A stretch of DNA of 6,436 bases from an uncultured Bacteroidales bacterium (GTDB lineage Bacteria; Bacteroidota; Bacteroidia; Bacteroidales; UBA932): NCBI GenBank assembly GCA_946062035.1, contig CAMGTS010000075.1:1-6436 (forward strand), given 5' to 3'. Shown here piece after piece: positions 1 through 5,792 of this stretch. Position numbers and translations under genes: made by a program. Numbering within the stretch: position 1 is the first letter of the stretch; each line of letters opens with the position of its first letter. A model generated the notes under the pieces. The model was not told where the DNA came from. It ran no database searches and saw only the letters and a program-made list of their open reading frames with translations.

Positions 1-2027
1 GGGTCAAAGCCAAATTCGGCAACAAGACATATCAGGGAATCGTCATCAGAACAACCTCTGAGCCCCCTATGACTCACAATTCGGGAAAATCGGATTCTGA
101 TAATAAAATCCGCGGTCAGAAAACGATAGAGTATAAACCTTTGCTTTCTATCGAATCCCTCCATCCAGTAACTCCTCAGGAAGTATCGCTCTGGAACAGC
201 ATCGCAAGCTACTATATGTGCACGATCGGAGAGGTATTCAAGGCAGCCTATCCGAATTCGGTATTGCAGCAAGAGCCTGTGAAATCAAGAACCACACCCG
301 ATAAAATTCTGCAAAAAATAGCGGACGAAAAAGCCAGACACTCGATAACTCTTTCTGAAGCGCAGAACAAGGCTCTTTATGAGATTGAAAATAAAATCGT
401 TAGCAAGCCCGTTCTTTTACATGGAATAACCGGAAGCGGCAAAACCGAGATATATGCCACGCTTGCGAAAAAGACCATCGCCGAAGGCAAAAGCGTCCTA
501 TACATGGTTCCAGAAATAGCGATGAGTAAGCAATTGGAAATCAGGCTTAAAGAGCATTTCGGAGAACGCCTCAGGACCTTCCATCATGCACAAGGGAATC
601 CTGCCAAAAAGCTTGTCAGAGAGCTGCTTGCCACCTCAGAACCATTTGTGATACTCGGCACACGTTCGTCTATCTTTCTCCCATTCAACAACTTAGGCTT
701 GATAATAATAGACGAGGAGCACGATGCAAGCTATAAGCAAGAGGAGCCTGCACCACGCTATAACGGCCGTGATGCCGCACTGTTTCTCGCCTCCATTCAC
801 AAGGCAAAGGTTGTCTTAGGTAGCGCAACTCCCTCATTGGAGAGTCTTTACAACTGCAAAACAGGAAAGTTCGCTAAAGTTGAACTGACAGAAAAATACT
901 ACAATGCCCCCGCCCCGGAGATAAAAGTCATCGACACTATCTGGACACGCAAAAGCCGGCAGATGAACGGTGAATTCTCACAGCAGCTCCTTAACGAAAT
1001 AAAAAGAGTTGTAGAAACGGGCGAACAGGTGATGATTTTCAGGAATATCCGTTCGTATTCCCCTATAGTCCAATGCAATGAATGCGGAACTATACCGAAA
1101 TGCCCGCATTGCAATATACCGCTCAGCTATCATAAATTCGACAACACTCTTCGCTGTCATCAATGCGAATACAGAGTCACGTTCTCGGAGGAATGCCCCG
1201 AATGCCACTCTTCGGCCTTAACACCTAAAGGGGCTGGTACAGAGAGAATTGAAGAGCAATTGAGAGGTATTTTTCCTGAATACTCAATCGCAAGATATGA
1301 CGCTGACATCGCCCAAAGCAAAAGGGTATCAGAGCAGGTTCTCCAGGAATTTTCTGAGGGAAAGACACAAATCTTAGTCGGAACCCAGATGATAAGCAAA
1401 GGCTTCGATTTCAAGAATCTGACTCTTGTAGCGGTAATTCAGGCGGACACTATACTCGGACTGCCCGATTTCAGGGCAGATGAAAGGGCGCTGCAACTTT
1501 TTAACCAACTGATAGGACGATGTGGAAGAAGAGAGAAACAGGGAACTTTGATAATTCAGACAAATCAAAAGAATCACCCTATAATTCAAGAACTTAAGCT
1601 GAGATACACCACCAAAGACGATGAATGCGACGGATTTGATAACACAGGTCGTGAGAGCGGAGAAGACAGCGGGGCGCACGCTCTTGAAACGGCAGAAGCC
1701 TCGCTTATGAGCGAAAGGAGCATATTCATGTTCCCTCCTTTTGTCAGGATGGTAAATCTGACTCTTCGTGATAAAGACATGAGGTCATTAAGATATATGG
1801 CAGGCGAAGTCGTAAAAGTTCTCAAACACTCACATTCAATGCATTGCATCGACATCAAAGGACCGTTTCAGCCGAATATCGAAAAGGTAAGGGACGAATA
1901 CCAGCTTTGCGTCAGCGTCAAATTCGCAAGAGACCGTAATCTGAGCGCAAATAAAGAGGCGATGAAAAAAGCCCTTAACTCCATGAACATAGGCAGACAT
2001 CTGATTATCAACGTCGACCCATATTAG
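1..2027 (+). CDS. priA: Primosomal protein N' (replication restart helicase PriA), 5' end cut by window edge
   Basis: Superfamily 2 DNA helicase that recognises stalled forks and D-loops and starts reloading of the replicative helicase in the cytoplasm. The frame is open from the first full codon (nt 3) with no stop, so the ATG at 69 is internal; the residues before it (KFGNKTYQGIV) match the N-terminal 3'-DNA-binding domain. About 35-40 residues should lie upstream. Numbering from nt 3: Walker A GITGSGKTE at 141-149, DEEH box at 237-240, eight zinc-binding cysteines between 358 and 401 (two Zn sites inserted in the helicase core), GTQMISKG at 460-467 and motif VI QLIGRCGR at 502-509; the C-terminus INVDPY is typical. 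Oddities: only about 57 residues separate the N-terminal domain from Walker A, an acidic insertion at about 536-562, and NIRSY where the family has NRRG(F/Y). Its stop overlaps the stop of the convergent lipid kinase. Family assignment is very secure. Confidence 0.96.
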   Translation, partial: VKAKFGNKTYQGIVIRTTSEPPMTHNSGKSDSDNKIRGQKTIEYKPLLSIESLHPVTPQEVSLWNSIASYYMCTIGEVFKAAYPNSVLQQEPVKSRTTPDKILQKIADEKARHSITLSEAQNKALYEIENKIVSKPVLLHGITGSGKTEIYATLAKKTIAEGKSVLYMVPEIAMSKQLEIRLKEHFGERLRTFHHAQGNPAKKLVRELLATSEPFVILGTRSSIFLPFNNLGLIIIDEEHDASYKQEEPAPRYNGRDAALFLASIHKAKVVLGSATPSLESLYNCKTGKFAKVELTEKYYNAPAPEIKVIDTIWTRKSRQMNGEFSQQLLNEIKRVVETGEQVMIFRNIRSYSPIVQCNECGTIPKCPHCNIPLSYHKFDNTLRCHQCEYRVTFSEECPECHSSALTPKGAGTERIEEQLRGIFPEYSIARYDADIAQSKRVSEQVLQEFSEGKTQILVGTQMISKGFDFKNLTLVAVIQADTILGLPDFRADERALQLFNQLIGRCGRREKQGTLIIQTNQKNHPIIQELKLRYTTKDDECDGFDNTGRESGEDSGAHALETAEASLMSERSIFMFPPFVRMVNLTLRDKDMRSLRYMAGEVVKVLKHSHSMHCIDIKGPFQPNIEKVRDEYQLCVSVKFARDRNLSANKEAMKKALNSMNIGRHLIINVDPY

Positions 2028-2968
2028 ATTTTATAAGTCTGACCGACAACTACTTTTATGCTGTGCGGGACAAGGGTGAATTTGAAAGGGGATGCCCCTA
2101 CCGCCTCGCCGTCAATTTCTATTCTTGTTTCAGGTTCGGTCCTTATTTCCAGGCTCTTGCATTGTTTGAAAAGCACTTTGTTGATAGAATAGATATCACC
2201 TGAGAAAAGATGCTTGAAATCCTTGACCACACGGAATTTAGACATGTGCTTGATAATCGTGAGATCCATAAGTCCGTCATCCACATAGGCATTCGGTGTC
2301 TGGAGCATACCTCCTCCATTGTATCGTCCGATACCTACCGCCCCTGAAAAAACCAGTCCCTCGTAAAAAAGTTCGCCGTCCGCAATGATAGAGAATTTAG
2401 ATGAGCTATGCCTTAAAAAAGTAGAAAGCGTGCTTTCTAAATAGAGTCTGCCGCCATATTTTCCCTTGTCTTTGAGCATATTGTATTTAAGATTGACGAT
2501 AGCGTCAAATCCAAGTCCGGCCACATTCGCCATATATCTGGTGTGAGCCACTCTTGTCTCGAAGAACTCTACTTTCGCGACATCCTGAAGTACGGTCCTT
2601 TTTTGGACTAAAGACTTTACCGCCTCAGAATAGGTTTTGGAAATACCGTACATTCTAATCCAGTCGTTTCCCGTACCAGTCGGGATAACCGCAAGGCTCA
2701 CCTCTGTAGTAGGTACGGCCTTCTGGATAAACAGTCCGTTGACAACCTCGTGGATTGTACCGTCACCGCCGACCGCAAGGATATTACGGAAGCCTCGGTT
2801 AACTCCCTGAACGGTGAGTTCTATCGCATGATACTTATGCTCGGTGAATACGCAAGTGAAAACAAGCCCGGCATTATACATCTGATTGGATATTTTAGGC
2901 CAATCTTTCAGCCCTTTTCCACTTCCCGCTTTGGGATTTACTATGACAAGCCAACTCTCTGGATTCAT
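2024..2968 (-). CDS. Diacylglycerol/lipid kinase family protein (YegS/DagK/BmrU type)
   Basis: Soluble ATP-dependent lipid kinase of 314 residues, a normal family length. It probably phosphorylates diacylglycerol or a related lipid at the inner face of the membrane, returning it to phospholipid synthesis; the exact substrate cannot be read from sequence. Visible motifs: NPKAGSGKG at 11-19, the nucleotide-binding GGDGT at 67-71, GTGND at 98-102, GLGFDA at 151-156, the NGGGM loop at 217-221, DDGLMDL at 230-236, and EIDGE at 284-288, which carries the Glu expected to act in catalysis. There is no signal peptide or membrane helix. The ATG at 2968 puts the first beta strand (WLVIVNPKAG) right at the N-terminus, as is usual. 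The gene diverges from parA, with 76 bases between starts, and its TAA overlaps the PriA TAG. A weak promoter-like TAGTTTTC lies on its strand at 2989-2982, one base off the TAnnTTTG pattern. Confidence 0.93.
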   Translation of the reverse strand: MNPESWLVIVNPKAGSGKGLKDWPKISNQMYNAGLVFTCVFTEHKYHAIELTVQGVNRGFRNILAVGGDGTIHEVVNGLFIQKAVPTTEVSLAVIPTGTGNDWIRMYGISKTYSEAVKSLVQKRTVLQDVAKVEFFETRVAHTRYMANVAGLGFDAIVNLKYNMLKDKGKYGGRLYLESTLSTFLRHSSSKFSIIADGELFYEGLVFSGAVGIGRYNGGGMLQTPNAYVDDGLMDLTIIKHMSKFRVVKDFKHLFSGDIYSINKVLFKQCKSLEIRTEPETRIEIDGEAVGASPFKFTLVPHSIKVVVGQTYKI

Positions 2969-3015
2969 TTTGAATAAAGTAGAAAACTAAGGTATGGAAA
3001 ACGGTATAAAAATCC

Positions 3016-3023
3016 TAAATTTG
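3016..3023 (+). promoter_or_regulatory. Bacteroidetes-type -7 box of the parA promoter
   Basis: TAAATTTG followed by C is a full match to the known Bacteroidetes sigma-ABfr -7 consensus TAnnTTTG(Y). Nineteen bases upstream, TATG at 2993-2996 matches three of four bases of the -33 TTTG element. Transcription would begin around 3027-3030, leaving a leader of about 15-18 bases before the parA ATG at 3045. The match is seen directly; promoter activity is inferred. It probably drives the whole parA-parB-DUF5683-transglycosylase cluster, because no comparable box was seen in the later gaps. Confidence 0.6.
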
Positions 3024-3044
3024 CCCAATAGCATTTATTGGAAA

Positions 3045-3815
3045 ATGGGAAAAGTTATAGCTATAGCAAATCAGAAAGGCGGTGTGGGCAAGACTACTAC
3101 GGCGATCAACCTCGCTGCGAGCCTTGCTGTATTGGAGAAGCGTGTCCTCCTCATAGATGCTGACCCTCAGGCTAATGCAACTTCAGGCTTGAATTTTGAC
3201 CCCGATTCGATGAACAAAAAGACAATATATGAAGTGCTTATCGGAGAGGAGAAGTTGAAAGATATATTGCTGCAGACAGAAATCAAGAACCTCGAAGTCG
3301 CCCCGTCACACATAAACCTTGCCGGTGCCGAGATCGAGATGATTGAATTGGAGAACAGGGCCGGTGTACTCAAAGAGGCGATTGCCACATTGGATAAGGA
3401 ATACGATTATATCATCATAGACTGTTCACCGTCATTGGGGACAATCACTATCAACGCTTTGGTTGCGGCAGACTCTGTCATCATACCGGTACAGAGTGAG
3501 TTCTTTGCCTTGGAGGGACTCGGCAAGTTGCTCAATACCATAAAGATAGTCCAGAAGAAGCTCAATCCTCAACTCACGATCGAAGGATTCCTTCTTACGA
3601 TGTTCGACAGCCGTCTGAGACTTGCCAACCAGGTTGCGGAGGATGTGAAACGTCATTTCGGAGATATGGTTTTTGAGACGGTAATCAGCAGAAACGTAAG
3701 ACTTTCCGAAGCGCCAAGCTACGGCAAGCCTGTGATATTATACGACGCCCTTTCCAATGGGTCAAACAACTACCTCAACCTTGCAAAAGAGGTAATAGCG
3801 AAGAATTCGCAGTAA
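3045..3815 (+). CDS. parA: Chromosome-partitioning ATPase ParA (Soj)
   Basis: Deviant Walker ATPase of the ParA/MinD group (256 residues), which binds DNA non-specifically in its ATP-dimer form and moves or orients ParB-parS complexes during chromosome segregation. From the ATG at 3045: deviant Walker A KGGVGKTT at 11-18 with signature Lys11 and Lys16, A' motif LLIDADPQAN at 35-44 with Asp38 and Asp40, Walker B region YDYIIIDCSPS at 120-130, and the C-terminal RNVRLSEAPSYGKP stretch with the basic and surface residues typical of Soj. No N-terminal helix-turn-helix, so it is the chromosomal rather than the plasmid P1 type. The frame extends up to an ATG at 2994, but MGKVIAIANQKGG at 3045 matches the normal family start and the promoter box lies between the two ATGs, so 2994 would be outside the transcript. 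First gene of the cluster, 74 bases before parB. Confidence 0.95.
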   Translation: MGKVIAIANQKGGVGKTTTAINLAASLAVLEKRVLLIDADPQANATSGLNFDPDSMNKKTIYEVLIGEEKLKDILLQTEIKNLEVAPSHINLAGAEIEMIELENRAGVLKEAIATLDKEYDYIIIDCSPSLGTITINALVAADSVIIPVQSEFFALEGLGKLLNTIKIVQKKLNPQLTIEGFLLTMFDSRLRLANQVAEDVKRHFGDMVFETVISRNVRLSEAPSYGKPVILYDALSNGSNNYLNLAKEVIAKNSQ

Positions 3816-3889
3816 ATTGATTTTAAATAACATGACTTTCGGTGCGTGCCGGCCTTCGCAGTTGGATGCACAACTATATATTTTTTGAC
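3816..3889 (+). other. parA-parB intergenic gap with a small open frame and a possible stem-loop
   Basis: This 74-base spacer is the longest gap inside the rightward cluster. It holds an ATG at 3832 that opens an 18-codon frame (MTFGACRPSQLDAQLYIF) whose TGA at 3886-3888 lies one base before the parB ATG. Within it, 3842-3847 can pair with 3866-3871 (six pairs, one G-T) and 3849-3853 with 3861-3865 (five pairs, two G-T) around a seven-base loop. No U-tract follows directly, so it is not a standard terminator. No good TAnnTTTG box was found; the nearest, TATATTTT at 3877-3884, would leave parB leaderless. A role as translated leader or attenuating structure is only a possibility. Confidence 0.25.
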
Positions 3890-4804
3890 ATGGCAAAGAA
3901 ATTCCAGACAGGTTTGGGCAAAGGACTGAGTGCGTTGCTGAGTTCCGCCGCCGATGAAGAAGAGCAGAAGTTCCGCGAGCGCAGGATTTCCTCATCCCCG
4001 TTGACCGCCATCAGTGAGATACCTTTAGAGGATATTGTTCCCAACCCTTTCCAACCGCGTACCGAGTTCATAAAAGAGAAAATCGATGAGTTGGCCGATT
4101 CGATAAGGCTTATCGGCATTATCCAGCCTATCACCGTAAAAAAGTTAGAGAACGGCAGATATCAGATAATCAGCGGGGAACGCAGATTCAGGGCCAGCAG
4201 GCTCGCAGGTCGAAAGACGATTCCAGCATACATCAAAGATGCGGATGAGAGCGCTATGCTTGAGATGGCGATTGTAGAGAACATCCAAAGAGAAGACCTG
4301 GATCCTATAGAGGTTTCTCTGAGCTTCCAACGACTGATGGATGAGTGCGACCTTACTCAGGAAGCTCTTTCCCAAAGAGTCGGTAAAAACAGGGCGACAG
4401 TCGCCAACTTCCTCAGGCTGCTGAAACTTCCGCCTGAGATTCAGTTGATAGTCAAAAGCGGAAAGATTTCAATGGGACATGCAAAAGCGCTCCTTGCGCT
4501 AAACAACGAAAACGCAGTCCTCAAACTTGTCAACAGAATCATCGAAGAAGATTTGTCTGTACGACAGACTGAAAATCTTGTCAAGAGCATTAATACTAAA
4601 GGTGCGGGAGCAGTCCGTAGTCCAAAGGTCAACGCCGCCCCGAGTGAATCCGAAAGGGAAGTCGGTGACATCCTCGGCAAATTCTTCAAAAATCCGATTT
4701 CAATCAAAAGCAAGGCAAAAGGAAAGGGAGAGATTGTCATTCGCTATAAATCCGATGAAGAGTTGAAAGAGTTTCTCTTGAAATTAAAGGAACATAATTT
4801 GTAG
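3890..4804 (+). CDS. parB: Chromosome-partitioning protein ParB (Spo0J), parS-binding CTPase
   Basis: DNA-binding CTP-dependent clamp that loads at parS sites, spreads along the origin region and stimulates ParA; 304 residues from the ATG at 3890, a normal length. Domains: N-terminal ParA-contacting motif GLGKGLSALL at 8-17; ParB/Srx CTP-binding domain at about 44-135 with NPFQPR (52-57), GERRFRAS (96-103) and ENIQRE (130-135); helix-turn-helix parS-binding domain at about 140-230, with LTQEALSQRVGKNRATV at 155-171; a charged linker; and a C-terminal dimerisation domain at about 255-304. The frame extends to a GTG at 3842, but MAKKFQTGLGKGLSALL is the family's usual start and the extra 16 residues match nothing expected. 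Downstream of parA. Its TAG is followed after two bases by the next ATG, pointing to translational coupling. Confidence 0.95.
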   Translation: MAKKFQTGLGKGLSALLSSAADEEEQKFRERRISSSPLTAISEIPLEDIVPNPFQPRTEFIKEKIDELADSIRLIGIIQPITVKKLENGRYQIISGERRFRASRLAGRKTIPAYIKDADESAMLEMAIVENIQREDLDPIEVSLSFQRLMDECDLTQEALSQRVGKNRATVANFLRLLKLPPEIQLIVKSGKISMGHAKALLALNNENAVLKLVNRIIEEDLSVRQTENLVKSINTKGAGAVRSPKVNAAPSESEREVGDILGKFFKNPISIKSKAKGKGEIVIRYKSDEELKEFLLKLKEHNL

Positions 4805-4806
4805 TG

Positions 4807-5769
4807 ATGCCGACCGTGAAAAATATAATGGTAAAATCAGTTATGCTCGTCGCAATGGTGTGGATGGTATGCACTTCCGGTGTATGCCGTGCCCAATACA
4901 ACAATTGGACAACCTCCGGCACCATGAGTTCGACAACAAACTACCAGACCGATACAAGCTATTATGAGACGGATACGACCTACTACAAAAACCGCTTCAC
5001 GGTAAAGAGATATTTCAACGCCTTGGCGCACAAGGATACCATGAATGTCTCCAATATGTTTTTCGGAGCAATGATATTGCCGGGAACAGGTCAGATTTAC
5101 AACAAACAAAGTTGGAAACTTCCGATTGTCTACGGAGCTTTGGGAGGGTGTATCGGCGGCGCTGTGGTCAGCAACATGAAATGGAAAAAGGACGGCAGTG
5201 AAAACGCCAAGGATCTTAGGGACGCATTCGTAATCGGGGCGATAGGAGCTTATTGGGGACAGCTTTTGGATGCGACCGCATCATATAAGAGCTATGAACC
5301 GCACCTTCCGGCAAGAGCGTCGCTCTACTCCGCTCTCCTTCCAGGACTCGGACAGGCTTACAATGGAGATTATTGGCATATTCCCCTCTATTATGCGGGA
5401 TTCGCGATAAGCGGATACTGCTGGGGATTCAACCAGAAACAATACAAAAGATATAAGAAAATGTACCAGGACGCCTATAAAGGAGAGTACACAGGAAATC
5501 TCACACAAGAGAATATCCTCTGGTACAGAGACCAATACAGACGCAACAGAGATTACTCTGTAGTGGCTACGCTGATGATTTACGTATTGAACATCATCGA
5601 TGCCAACGTCTTCGCCCACTTTAAGGATTTTGATGTATCAGACGACATATCATTCAATGTCAGGCCCACTTTGGTACAACCGGAGATTGTAGGCAAAGGG
5701 TGTTTTACACTCAACAACGCATCTCTGCAATCCACCAAACCGGGTGTGCAGATGTGTATAACATTTTAG
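4807..5769 (+). CDS. DUF5683 family membrane/envelope protein with signal peptide and a duplicated two-helix module
   Basis: Protein of unknown function, 320 residues, recognised as DUF5683 from PGxGQxYN followed by W-x-x-P-x-x-Y and from the C-terminal IIDANVFAHF/DFDVSDDISF region. A hydrophobic N-terminus (about 8-28) ends in a likely signal-peptidase site at CRA|QY, so it is exported to the envelope. A Thr/Ser/Tyr-rich segment (about 32-62) follows and contains two copies of xTDTxYY. Two modules then appear: LPGTGQIYN at 91-99 with hydrophobic segments at about 104-123 and 138-158, and LPGLGQAYN at 178-186 with hydrophobic segments at about 190-207 and 251-269; each ends in (L/I)(L/I)DA. 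Start choice: ATG 4807 lies two bases after the parB stop; GTG 4804 overlapping that stop and ATG 4828 are alternatives, and all keep the signal peptide. It sits between parB and a lytic transglycosylase, as I recall it does in many Bacteroidales. A role in the cell envelope is inferred; no catalytic motif is visible. Confidence 0.85.
   Translation: MPTVKNIMVKSVMLVAMVWMVCTSGVCRAQYNNWTTSGTMSSTTNYQTDTSYYETDTTYYKNRFTVKRYFNALAHKDTMNVSNMFFGAMILPGTGQIYNKQSWKLPIVYGALGGCIGGAVVSNMKWKKDGSENAKDLRDAFVIGAIGAYWGQLLDATASYKSYEPHLPARASLYSALLPGLGQAYNGDYWHIPLYYAGFAISGYCWGFNQKQYKRYKKMYQDAYKGEYTGNLTQENILWYRDQYRRNRDYSVVATLMIYVLNIIDANVFAHFKDFDVSDDISFNVRPTLVQPEIVGKGCFTLNNASLQSTKPGVQMCITF
5065..5625 (+). repeat. Internal tandem duplication inside the DUF5683 protein
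   Basis: Copy 1 (about 5065-5286, residues 87-160) begins with GAMILPGTGQIYN and ends in QLLDATASY. Copy 2 (about 5326-5625, residues 174-273) begins with YSALLPGLGQAYN and ends in NIIDANVFAHF. Over the first 20 residues from the LPG motif about half are identical, while the DNA has diverged widely, so this is an old duplication of a two-helix module rather than a recent DNA repeat. Confidence 0.6.
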
Positions 5770-5792
5770 AAACATAGACCAATATAAATATC

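Noticed and set aside
69..71. ATG at 69 as the start of PriA
   Set aside because: The frame is open back to the window edge and the residues before it match the conserved N-terminal DNA-binding domain, so the true start lies outside the window.
2013..2047. Possible bidirectional terminator at the PriA/lipid kinase junction
   Set aside because: Only very short pairings (four to five bases, with a wobble) and no T-tract following a stable stem.
2750..2977. 75-codon plus-strand frame across the start of the lipid kinase
   Set aside because: It is antisense to the GGDGT-containing N-terminal part of the kinase and resembles no known protein.
3877..3884. TATATTTT as a separate parB promoter
   Set aside because: It lacks the final G of the -7 box, has no -33 element at the right distance, and would leave no leader before the parB ATG.
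3842..3889. 16-residue N-terminal extension of ParB from a GTG at 3842
   Set aside because: MAKKFQTGLGKGLSALL at 3890 is the usual family start; the extension uses a GTG and runs through the presumed stem-loop and leader.
4441..4740. 99-codon minus-strand frame inside parB, and other frames of about 60-112 codons across the window
   Set aside because: Each sits fully or mostly inside a well-supported gene on the other strand or frame and shows no family motif.
3045..4804. Search for a parS site (TGTTTCACGTGAAACA-like palindrome) in or near parAB
   Set aside because: No CACGTG-centred palindrome was seen by eye anywhere in the window; the parS sites probably lie elsewhere near the origin.
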